In this document: in pieces, positions 1 through 6,779 of the stretch
Position numbering within the stretch: position 1 is the stretch's first letter
How the letters are laid out: the number at the start of each line of letters is the position of its first letter
Source of the DNA: JAAUTS01 sp038250235
GTDB lineage: Bacteria; Verrucomicrobiota; Verrucomicrobiia; Methylacidiphilales; JAAUTS01
Direction of reading: 5' to 3'
Assembly (NCBI GenBank): GCA_038250235.1
Contig: JBBSCO010000031.1
Span: forward strand, 1 to 31,311
Length of the DNA stretch: 31,311 nt
The notes under the pieces: generated by a model
The model's input: the letters and a program-made list of their open reading frames with translations, nothing else
The model's database searches: none
What the model was told of the DNA's origin: nothing
Program-made: the position numbers and the translations under genes

Positions 1-959
1 GACCCCAGGGCCAGAACGAGGCTGCCCGGCGGATAATCCCCGCGCATACTGGGGTCTGCAGCAGTGGTGATCCGTTCGGAAACAGGTGTGGTCACAGCAA
101 CATCAGCCTCTGCATTTTTTGAAAGCTTTTGCAACGCGACAACGTTGTCGGGTTTGGGGCGTGATAATTCTTTTTTCCGGTAGCTGAGCGTCACCCGGGC
201 ACCACAGACCCCAAGCGCAATCGCTGTTTCCAGGGCAGAGTCTCCCCCTCCCACCACGAGCACATCTTTTCCGCAGAATTCCTTGGGATCGTGTAGACGA
301 TTGCTTACATGGTCCAAGTCTTCGCCCGGAACATTCAGTTTACGGAAGTTGCCGCTGCGTCCAATGGCGATGATCACCCGATGGGCCTTTTCCCGGGTTT
401 TATCGTCTCCGTGATGAAGAATCAGGTGGGAGCCTTGACGCTCTACCCGCTGAATACGAGCTTCGGTGATCTTGACGCCTGCCTTTTCGAGTTGATCCTG
501 CATCTCAACGAGCAGGTCTTCCTTGACCTGGGCGTGGAATTGCAAATCACCCGCCGGAATCATGTCGGTGGGATAGGTGTAGATCGGTTTCTGTTTGGGA
601 AAATTGGCTACGGTTGAAAAGACCTGAGTAGCTTCGTAGAGTTTGTAGCGTAGTCCGCTCTTTTGCGCTTCCATCGCAGCGGCCACACCGGAAACACCTC
701 CACCAATAATGGCGAGGTCAAGGATGTCAGCTTGTTGGTTGTCGGTTCTTGACTTGGGAAAGTCAGGTTCCTGTAGAATGGACTGAACAGCGCGGGCTCC
801 GCTGTCCGAAGAAAATTTTAAGAGGGGAATTCCGGTGAGATCCCCCACGATGCGAACCCCGGGAACGGAGGTGCTGCCGTCGGGTTGGACTTCGGGTAGT
901 TTTTCCACGCGGCCCGAAGGCCAGCGTGTGTGAAGCCAATGGAAATAGCGGGTAAACAT
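1..959 (-). CDS. FAD/NAD(P)-dependent oxidoreductase, YpdA/thioredoxin-reductase-like (3' part missing)
   Basis: The reading frame opens at an ATG at 959 and runs open through the left edge (319 codons seen), so the C-terminus is missing. Residues 81-100 hold an FAD-binding Rossmann motif (GGGVSG at 86-91) and residues 233-245 a second NAD(P)H-binding motif (GGGDSA at 237-242), the two-dinucleotide-fold layout of thioredoxin reductase-like enzymes. No CxxC redox pair is visible between the two folds, which is more like YpdA-type disulfide reductases or ferredoxin-NADP reductases than classical TrxR. About 75 residues precede the first fold and contain a VPGVRIVGDLTGIP stretch (32-45), similar to the GD motif that normally ends such proteins. 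It lies 56 bp downstream of the CoaB-like gene on the same strand and may be cotranscribed. The substrate is unknown; a low-molecular-weight thiol disulfide or ferredoxin/flavodoxin are possible partners. Confidence 0.8.
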   Translation of the reverse strand, partial: MFTRYFHWLHTRWPSGRVEKLPEVQPDGSTSVPGVRIVGDLTGIPLLKFSSDSGARAVQSILQEPDFPKSRTDNQQADILDLAIIGGGVSGVAAAMEAQKSGLRYKLYEATQVFSTVANFPKQKPIYTYPTDMIPAGDLQFHAQVKEDLLVEMQDQLEKAGVKITEARIQRVERQGSHLILHHGDDKTREKAHRVIIAIGRSGNFRKLNVPGEDLDHVSNRLHDPKEFCGKDVLVVGGGDSALETAIALGVCGARVTLSYRKKELSRPKPDNVVALQKLSKNAEADVAVTTPVSERITTAADPSMRGDYPPGSLVLALG

Positions 960-1015
960 AAGATCCTTTACGACGTCACTAAAACAAACTTATTCCAAAG
1001 TATTTTTGAATACGT

Positions 1016-1648
1016 TCATCGAAGAAGGGATGTTAGGTGTTGGTAGAGGGAGACCGGTTCGGGAAGGGAGGTCAGGCTGTGCTGTTTATCCAGCACTCCA
1101 AAGCCGGTTCCCCAGGCTTTTCCATTGAGAACCACGTGATCGGTTTGCGCCTCAGATAATTGCCTCTTCCCCTTGGTTATAACATCCTGCCTGTCACCAC
1201 TTAGTTCGTATTTCCAGCCGACAAGCAGTGCTTGCGGGAATAGTGAACGGAGAAGAGGCAAGAGTTTCACTGCGGGTTTCAGGTGGAGCATGATATCGCC
1301 GCTACGGCTTTCCAGTTTGGTTCCGGTGAGGGCTTCTCCTGAACTTGCTTCAATGCGATCAACACGGTAGTCGCTTAAAGCGGCGATATGAAAGACCGCC
1401 GCATGGTTTTCTGAAGAAGCGTTTTCTAACAATTCTTTCAGGCTTTCCGTCGTTGTAAACGACTGGATGGGAAGGAAGGATTGGGGTCTCTGCGTGGCAC
1501 CACTGCCCAAGAGGCACGTGACCTCATAGCCAGCTTCGCACAAAAAATCACAAAGTCCGATGCCGAGTGTGCCGGTGGAATGGTTGGTGATACGCCGCAC
1601 CTCATCAATTGGTTCAAAAGAGGGACCTGCGGTGACGAGGATCTTCAC
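1016..1648 (-). CDS. Stand-alone phosphopantothenoylcysteine synthetase-like protein (CoaB/DFP domain)
   Basis: This 210-residue protein matches the CoaB (DFP) fold, which ligates cysteine to 4'-phosphopantothenate in coenzyme A synthesis. The N-terminus carries the nucleotide-binding signature TAGPSFEPIDEVRRITN (7-23) followed by NHSTG, and the middle has AALSDYRV, the counterpart of AAVADYRP in CoaBC. The C-terminal part has the HVVLNGK segment typical of the domain. The CoaC decarboxylase half of the usual bifunctional CoaBC (about 400 residues) is absent, so a separate coaC would be needed elsewhere, or this is a paralogue. The start is GTG at 1648, the only one placing MKILVTAGP at the N-terminus; no Shine-Dalgarno precedes it. 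The gene lies between the PIG-L and flavoprotein genes on the same strand. Confidence 0.78.
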   Translation of the reverse strand: MKILVTAGPSFEPIDEVRRITNHSTGTLGIGLCDFLCEAGYEVTCLLGSGATQRPQSFLPIQSFTTTESLKELLENASSENHAAVFHIAALSDYRVDRIEASSGEALTGTKLESRSGDIMLHLKPAVKLLPLLRSLFPQALLVGWKYELSGDRQDVITKGKRQLSEAQTDHVVLNGKAWGTGFGVLDKQHSLTSLPEPVSLYQHLTSLLR

Positions 1649-1660
1649 TTGGAATTTTTA

Positions 1661-1691
1661 ACGCAAAGGTGCAAAAGTGCAAAGGCGCAAA
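1661..1691. repeat. Short tandem repeat of a GCAAAGGT-like octamer
   Basis: Just upstream of the CoaB-like start there are three and a half tandem copies of an 8-bp unit: GCAAAGGT (1663-1670), GCAAAAGT (1671-1678), GCAAAGGC (1679-1686) and a partial GCAA. On the minus strand this lies in the leader of the CoaB-like gene. The rest of the 282-bp gap between the CoaB-like and PIG-L genes (1649-1930) shows no gene, terminator or clear promoter. Confidence 0.6.
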
Positions 1692-1930
1692 TTTGGCTTA
1701 GGGAATGAAGGGGGAAGGTCACGAAGGCCCGCTGGGAAAGGTCCTTATCCGTAACCTTGCAGTTGATGCGCCGTGAAACAGCTTTAAAGACGCTAAAATG
1801 CGTGGCGGCGAGTTCACAAAATCATTGGAAGTCTACGTCACTTTTCAGTGAGCCTGCTCACAAGGATTCCTCGCAGGGATTCTCTCTTTGTTTCGCGTTT
1901 TTCGCGGGTAGAACACTTTGTTGTTCCGGC

Positions 1931-2746
1931 TTAGCTCAGGTTTTTCAGCACATCGAGGCGGAAACGTTCGAGGTGTGGCGCCATGAATTGTTCCAACGTC
2001 AACGAAGGATTCTCCAAAAGAGGCATGAGATCCAAAGCCCAAGTGACACAATCCATGGTGTCTCCTATTCGCGGGTTGGAGAAGGTGGCGTTGGCATGAC
2101 GACGTCCGAGCGCGGCCAGGTCGTAACGTTTGCCTCCGCTAATCTGGGAATCGAACACCTGGATCAGGGAAAGAGCCAGTTCCGGGTAGGCTGAGCAGTC
2201 GAGAGCGACTTTGGAATTATCGGCCAGCCAGTCGAGATCCCTCCAGACCTCACAGCCATAAAGCTGCTGCGGGCGTGATGTGGGGGGGAGAAGACGGAGT
2301 GCCTCCAGGGAAGATTTCAGAACGGAGATGTGGGTTGGGTGTTTGTCCGCCGGATTGTGCAGGTAAATCGTCGAAGGGTGGCATTGTTGGATAATGTCGG
2401 CGATTTGGTGGCTAATTGGCGATGACTGAGTGTCGAGCGTTAGGGAAGGAAAACCCAACTGTGCCACGAAAGAATAATGGCCGAGGTTTGCGGCATTACG
2501 CTGTTCCTGGAGGCGCAATTGAATCATTTGATCGTTGCTCAATCCGGCATAAGCACCGCTGCGGGAAGAGCCTGCCCCGTCCGTGACAACGATCCCGCCG
2601 AACCAGTTTTCAGGGGAGTCGTAAGAGGCGGCGATCCCATGGTAGGCCATGACTTCGAGATCATCAGCATGGGCTCCGATTGCCAAGTGAGTGGTTCGTG
2701 ACAGTGCCCCGCGTTCCGGAACCTTGTCGGGAATGTGCAAATCCAT
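1931..2746 (-). CDS. PIG-L family (LmbE-like) deacetylase
   Basis: This 271-residue protein belongs to the zinc-dependent PIG-L/LmbE deacetylases, which remove acetyl groups from N-acetylglucosamine-type substrates. The AHADDLE motif near residue 25 matches the family AHPDDxE metal site, and HNPADKHPTH near 140 matches the second metal/catalytic block (HxxxDxHxxH). The AHADD spelling also occurs in BshB-type enzymes of bacillithiol synthesis, but the C-terminal half (GCEVWRDLDW, SGGKRYDLA) is not recognisably BshB. I chose the ATG at 2746; a TTG at 2779 in frame would add 11 residues. No convincing ribosome binding site is seen for either. It is the first of three minus-strand genes with the CoaB-like and YpdA-like proteins, separated from the next by 282 bp. 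The true substrate is not known. Confidence 0.82.
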   Translation of the reverse strand: MDLHIPDKVPERGALSRTTHLAIGAHADDLEVMAYHGIAASYDSPENWFGGIVVTDGAGSSRSGAYAGLSNDQMIQLRLQEQRNAANLGHYSFVAQLGFPSLTLDTQSSPISHQIADIIQQCHPSTIYLHNPADKHPTHISVLKSSLEALRLLPPTSRPQQLYGCEVWRDLDWLADNSKVALDCSAYPELALSLIQVFDSQISGGKRYDLAALGRRHANATFSNPRIGDTMDCVTWALDLMPLLENPSLTLEQFMAPHLERFRLDVLKNLS

Positions 2747-2917
2747 GGATTGTTTTAACCGAAAGAGTTTGATTCGCAAAGCGCAAGTTGTCCCATGGTC
2801 GTGCTATTATCAGGTATCAAGGATGGTAGTGAACAACCCAGGTGGGGGGTCATCTTGGTTACTCAATATTTCCCGGAATTTTACGATTCGGAGAGCGCGG
2901 CAACGGAAATACTGAAG

Positions 2918-3850
2918 TTATTTGAGGCAGGTGGCCAGCAAGGTTTGGAAATACGGCTGTTCTTTTTCTTTAGCCACTATGGAGACGGAGATGTCTTTGA
3001 ATCCGGCACTTTGTAGCATGTGCTGTAATTCACTTTCGGAAAAACCCAGCCAGAGATCGGCATAAAGTTCCCGGGCTTTTTCAAAACTGTGTTGATTCAG
3101 GTCAAGGATGAGCAACTGGCCGCCTTTTTTAAGAATTTTGTGGGCGGCATTCAAAGCCCGCTGCGGCTGGGTGGCGTGGTGCAAGGCCTGGCTGAGGATG
3201 GCGAGATCAACGGAATTGGCAGGAATCGGGGGTTCCTCCAGGTCGCCCAGACGATATTCCAGTTTGGTCAGGCCGTTATCTTTGGCCAGAAAGGAACCGA
3301 CTTCGACCATGCGGGGGGAGTTGTCCACGGCGATGACTTTTTTGGCGCGCGGGGCGAGAAGCTGGGAGAGCAGGCCTTCCCCGGCCCCAAGATCGGCGAT
3401 CACCAGGGGCGGGGTGAGTTGCAGGAGCAGATGACCGACGGCCTCCCAGGAGCGTCCGGGGCAATAATTTTTACCGAGCCGGCCTGCGATGGTATTGAAG
3501 TAGGTTTTACTTTTTTCCTGGCGTTTCCTTAGCGCAAGACTGAGGGCTTTTTGATCGTCGCGTGAAGCCGGGATCTCTTTGGCGGCCTTGAGTCCCACAC
3601 TGAGCAACTGTCTGGTTTCGGTATCCAGGTGCCCGGACCAGGTATAGTAAATGCGCTGGCCGTCGCGGCGGGTTTCGAGGAGTCCGGCGGTTTTGAGGAG
3701 GGAGAGGTGGCTTGAGATACGGGACTGGCCGATGCGGAGGACATCCTGCAGTTCTGCGACCGAGAGCTCATGTTTTTCCACGATGGCCAGGATACGGAGC
3801 CGGGTCTGGTCGGTCAGGATGGAGAGGAGCTTGAGGTGGGAAACAGGCAT
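2918..3850 (-). CDS. ArsR-family HTH fused to SAM-dependent methyltransferase fold, SahR-like regulator
   Basis: The 310-residue product has an ArsR-type winged helix (about 5-72, with recognition region GQSRISSHLSLLKTAGL at 41-57) followed by a class I methyltransferase fold (about 135-300; motif I DLGAGEG at 153-159, acidic D176, and LKKGGQLLILDL). The same architecture is found in SahR of Desulfovibrio, an ArsR-family repressor that senses S-adenosylhomocysteine and controls ahcY, metK and related genes. Here the gene is divergent from metK-ahcY, sharing a 163-bp intergenic region with an inverted repeat, which strongly supports the same role. The ATG at 3850 begins at the conserved domain; an upstream in-frame extension to 3970 would run through the presumed operator. 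A bona fide methyltransferase activity cannot be excluded, as motif I is intact. Confidence 0.8.
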   Translation of the reverse strand: MPVSHLKLLSILTDQTRLRILAIVEKHELSVAELQDVLRIGQSRISSHLSLLKTAGLLETRRDGQRIYYTWSGHLDTETRQLLSVGLKAAKEIPASRDDQKALSLALRKRQEKSKTYFNTIAGRLGKNYCPGRSWEAVGHLLLQLTPPLVIADLGAGEGLLSQLLAPRAKKVIAVDNSPRMVEVGSFLAKDNGLTKLEYRLGDLEEPPIPANSVDLAILSQALHHATQPQRALNAAHKILKKGGQLLILDLNQHSFEKARELYADLWLGFSESELQHMLQSAGFKDISVSIVAKEKEQPYFQTLLATCLK

Positions 3851-3943
3851 GGGGAACGAAGTTTTAATTTTTAAGAATGAAGTAGCAAGCTCCTGCAGAA
3901 ATGGGGAATTGGAGACAAAGATTTTGCCCTTTTCCCCGGTTAG

Positions 3944-3967
3944 ATATATCAATCCATCATGATACGT
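3944..3967. promoter_or_regulatory. Inverted repeat, candidate SahR-type operator in the metK/regulator intergenic region
   Basis: ATATATCA (3944-3951) and TGATACGT (3960-3967) form an imperfect inverted repeat with an 8-bp spacer; the inner five bases of each arm (TATCA/TGATA) match perfectly. It lies midway between the divergent ArsR-methyltransferase gene and metK, the expected place for an ArsR-family dimer site. A TTGCCC (3924-3929) with TATCAA (3947-3952) at 17-bp spacing could be a weak metK promoter overlapped by the repeat. Operator function is inferred. Confidence 0.5.
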
Positions 3968-3988
3968 CAATATTTTGCTTGCGGGGGC

Positions 3989-4000
3989 GGGCAGGAGCCC
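3989..4000 (+). promoter_or_regulatory. Small hairpin in the metK leader with AGGA in its loop
   Basis: GGGC (3989-3992), loop AGGA (3993-3996) and GCCC (3997-4000) form a perfect four-pair GC stem. The looped AGGAG is the only Shine-Dalgarno-like sequence upstream of metK but sits 16 bases from the ATG, farther than usual. No known SAM or SAH riboswitch consensus was recognised in the leader. Confidence 0.35.
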
Positions 4001-4013
4001 TAAGATTTCACCA

Positions 4014-5222
4014 ATGTCTAATAGTTATATTTTCTCTTCCGAGTCGGTTGGCGAAGGCCATCCTGACAAAGTATGCGACACGATTTCCGATGCGATCCTG
4101 GACGCCTGTCTGCGGATTGATCCCAAGAGCCGCGTGGCCTGCGAAACCTTTGCCAAGAGCAATGTGGTCGTGGTCGGCGGCGAAATCACCATTCCCAAAA
4201 TCGGCGTCAAGCCCATCGGTGATGTCATCAACATCGACAAGACCATCCGTGATGCCGTTCGCGGGATTGGTTACGTGCACGATGACGATGTTTTTCATGC
4301 AGACCGGATTTTCATCAACAACTACCTGACAACCCAATCCCCTGACATCGCCCAAGGCGTGGATGCCAAGAAGGCCAAGGGGAAGAAAACGGCGGAACAG
4401 GGTGCGGGAGACCAGGGCATCATGTTCGGTTATGCCAGCAACGAGACCCGTGAGCTGATGCCGGCACCTGTGATGTTTGCCCACCGTCTGGCACGTGAAC
4501 TGACCAGAATCCGCAAGAGCGGAAAAGTCACCTGGCTTCGTCCGGATGCCAAGAGCCAGGTTTCGGTTGAGTATGTGAATGGCAGGCCCACCCGCATCAC
4601 CAATGTGGTCATTTCCACCCAGCATGCGGCCAATGTCAGTCATGCTGAAATTGAAAAATTCTGTATTGAGCAGATTATCAAAAAAGTTCTACCCAAGGCC
4701 ATGCTGACAGCGAAAACGGAATTTCTGATCAACCCCACCGGTAAATTTGTTGTGGGTGGACCCCAGGGTGACAGCGGTCTGACCGGACGTAAAATCATTG
4801 TTGATACCTACGGTGGTATGGGGCGTCATGGCGGGGGTGCCTTCTCTGGAAAAGATCCGAGCAAAGTCGACCGCAGTGCGGCCTACATGGGACGCTGGGT
4901 TGCCAAGAACATCGTGGCCGCCGGATTGGCGACACGCTGTGAGGTTCAGTTTGCCTACGCCATTGGCCATCCCAAGCCCGTGAGCGTCCACGTTGACACC
5001 TTTGGAACAGGAATTGTTTCCGACGACAGAATCCTGCGTGCGGTCTTGAAAGTCTTCAGCTTCAAGCCGGCCGACATCGTGGCCCAGCTCAAGTTGCTCC
5101 GCCCTATCTACTCCAAGACAACCAATTACGGGCATTTTGGAAAAACCAACGACAAAGACATCACGTGGGAACAGACGGACAAAGCGGAAGCCTTGAAGAA
5201 GGCTGTAGGAATCAAAAAGTAA
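4014..5222 (+). CDS. metK: S-adenosylmethionine synthase
   Basis: MetK makes S-adenosylmethionine from methionine and ATP in the cytoplasm, releasing phosphate and diphosphate. The 402-residue protein starts with the family N-terminus FSSESVGEGHPDK (7-19, with the catalytic His16), and has the GAGDQGIMFGY block, the FLINPTGKFVVGGPQGDSGLTGRK region and the GGGAFSGKDPSKVDRS loop that bind Mg/K ions and substrates. The C-terminal YGHFG block is also present. A frame upstream begins with TTG at 3975 but the ATG at 4014 fits the family. It is followed after 18 bp by ahcY, so SAM production and SAH disposal are cotranscribed, and it is divergent from a SahR-like regulator gene. Confidence 0.97.
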   Translation: MSNSYIFSSESVGEGHPDKVCDTISDAILDACLRIDPKSRVACETFAKSNVVVVGGEITIPKIGVKPIGDVINIDKTIRDAVRGIGYVHDDDVFHADRIFINNYLTTQSPDIAQGVDAKKAKGKKTAEQGAGDQGIMFGYASNETRELMPAPVMFAHRLARELTRIRKSGKVTWLRPDAKSQVSVEYVNGRPTRITNVVISTQHAANVSHAEIEKFCIEQIIKKVLPKAMLTAKTEFLINPTGKFVVGGPQGDSGLTGRKIIVDTYGGMGRHGGGAFSGKDPSKVDRSAAYMGRWVAKNIVAAGLATRCEVQFAYAIGHPKPVSVHVDTFGTGIVSDDRILRAVLKVFSFKPADIVAQLKLLRPIYSKTTNYGHFGKTNDKDITWEQTDKAEALKKAVGIKK

Positions 5223-5240
5223 CATTTCACCAAAAAAACT

Positions 5241-6671
5241 ATGACCGCAGTATTAGATAGAAACAAAAAGTTGGATTACAAGGTGGCCGACATTGCGTTG
5301 GCTGACTGGGGACGGAAAGAAATTCAAATCGCTGAGCAGGAAATGCCCGGTCTGATGTCGATCCGTAAAAAATACGCCAAAGACCGGCCTTTAAAAGACG
5401 TGCGTATCATGGGATCGCTGCATATGACGATCCAGACAGCTGTTCTGATCGAAACCCTGAAAGATCTGGGTGCCGACGTCCGCTGGTGCAGTTGCAACAT
5501 CTTTTCTACACAGGATCATGCAGCGGCTGCCATTGCGGCTGCGGGAACCCCTGTCTTTGCCTGGAAAGGCGAAAGCCTCGAAGAATACTGGTGGTGCACA
5601 TGGCAGGCTTTGACCTGGCCTAATGGCAAAGGTCCCCAGTTGATTGTCGATGACGGTGGTGATGCCACCCTCCTGATCCACAAAGGCAAGGAACTGGAAG
5701 ACGGCAGCGATTGGGTCAACAGCACTTCAGGCAGCTCGGAAGAGCAGGTCATAAAAAATCTCCTTAAGGAAATCAAATCCGAAGACCCTTTCCACTGGAA
5801 CGAAGTGGTCAAGGAATGGCGTGGTGTCTCCGAAGAAACCACGACTGGTGTCCATCGTCTTTATCAGATGGTCGAACAGGGAAAACTCCTTGTTCCCGCC
5901 ATCAACGTCAACGATTCGTGCACCAAATCGAAATTTGACAACCTCTACGGCTGCCGCCACTCCCTCATTGACGGGCTGAATCGCGCTATTGATGTCATGA
6001 TCTCAGGCAAACTGGCCGTGGTCTGCGGTTATGGCGACGTTGGAAAAGGCTGCGCCCAGTCGCTCAAGGGACAGGGCGCCCGAGTTATCGTGACGGAAGT
6101 CGATCCCATCTGCGCCTTGCAGGCCGCGATGGAAGGCTACGAAGTCACGACCATTGAGGACACCCTTGGCCGTGCGGACATTTATGTCACCACCACCGGC
6201 AACTGCGACATCATCACGGTCGAGCACATGGCCAAGATGAAGGACCAGGCTGTCGTCTGCAACATCGGACACTTCGACAATGAGATCCAGGTAGACAAAC
6301 TGAACACATTGCCGGGCATTAAAAAGCTGAACATCAAACCGCAGGTTGACAAATACACCTTTACGGAGGGCCATTCCATTTTCATGCTGGCCGAAGGCCG
6401 TTTGGTCAACCTAGGGTGCGCGACTGGCCATCCTTCCTTTGTGATGTCGGCTTCCTTCTCCAACCAGACCCTGGCTCAGTTGGATCTCTGGGCGAACAAG
6501 GACAGCTACAAACCCGCTGTTTATCGTCTTTCCAAGAAATTGGATGAAGAAGTGGCCCGCCTGCATCTCGAAAAAATCGGGGTCAAGCTGACCAAACTTT
6601 CCAAAGCCCAGGCGGATTATCTCGGTATTGCCACGGATGGCCCTTTCAAGCCTGAGCATTACCGGTATTGA
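5241..6671 (+). CDS. ahcY: Adenosylhomocysteinase (S-adenosylhomocysteine hydrolase)
   Basis: AhcY reversibly cleaves S-adenosylhomocysteine into adenosine and homocysteine, relieving product inhibition of methyltransferases. The 476-residue protein has the substrate region GSLHMTIQTAVLIETL (58-73), CNIFSTQDHAAAAIA, the NAD-binding GYGDVGKG (263-270), and the conserved C-terminal KPEHYRY that completes the NAD site of a neighbouring subunit. It contains the roughly 40-residue insert (around 150-195) typical of the longer bacterial form. The start ATG is preceded by an A-rich stretch (AAAAAACT) rather than a Shine-Dalgarno. Downstream of metK by 18 bp; a strong terminator follows. Confidence 0.97.
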   Translation: MTAVLDRNKKLDYKVADIALADWGRKEIQIAEQEMPGLMSIRKKYAKDRPLKDVRIMGSLHMTIQTAVLIETLKDLGADVRWCSCNIFSTQDHAAAAIAAAGTPVFAWKGESLEEYWWCTWQALTWPNGKGPQLIVDDGGDATLLIHKGKELEDGSDWVNSTSGSSEEQVIKNLLKEIKSEDPFHWNEVVKEWRGVSEETTTGVHRLYQMVEQGKLLVPAINVNDSCTKSKFDNLYGCRHSLIDGLNRAIDVMISGKLAVVCGYGDVGKGCAQSLKGQGARVIVTEVDPICALQAAMEGYEVTTIEDTLGRADIYVTTTGNCDIITVEHMAKMKDQAVVCNIGHFDNEIQVDKLNTLPGIKKLNIKPQVDKYTFTEGHSIFMLAEGRLVNLGCATGHPSFVMSASFSNQTLAQLDLWANKDSYKPAVYRLSKKLDEEVARLHLEKIGVKLTKLSKAQADYLGIATDGPFKPEHYRY

Positions 6672-6708
6672 TGAGTGTTGATTTCTGATTGTTGATTGGA
6701 AATTTGGA

Positions 6709-6745
6709 AGGCGCGGCGGAAAAATCCGGCCGCGCCTTTTCTTTT
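6709..6745 (+). terminator. Rho-independent terminator after metK-ahcY
   Basis: GGCGCGGC (6710-6717) pairs with GCCGCGCC (6729-6736), extended inward by GGA/TCC around an AAAA loop with one bulged G, and is followed by TTTTCTTTT (6737-6745). It ends the metK-ahcY operon 38 bp after the ahcY stop. Confidence 0.9.
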
Positions 6746-6771
6746 GCCAGTGTGGGGTTGGCTGGCATAGT
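6744..6771 (+). promoter_or_regulatory. Candidate sigma-70 promoter of malQ, start-proximal
   Basis: TTGCCA (6744-6749), a 16-bp spacer and CATAGT (6766-6771) make a plausible -35/-10 pair just after the ahcY terminator. The start codon follows the -10 by only 8 bases, so transcription would begin at or next to the ATG. The -35 overlaps the tail of the terminator U-tract. Confidence 0.45.
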
Positions 6772-6779
6772 GCGGAATT

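Noticed and set aside
1757..2194. Open frame covering the gap before the CoaB-like gene
   Set aside because: More than half is antisense to the PIG-L gene and the remainder is low-quality sequence without a domain or ribosome binding site.
6759..6775. Sigma-54-like TGGC...TGC pattern before malQ with the correct 12-base offset
   Set aside because: The flanking consensus bases fit poorly and the predicted transcription start would be inside the malQ start codon region (about 6785), after the ATG.
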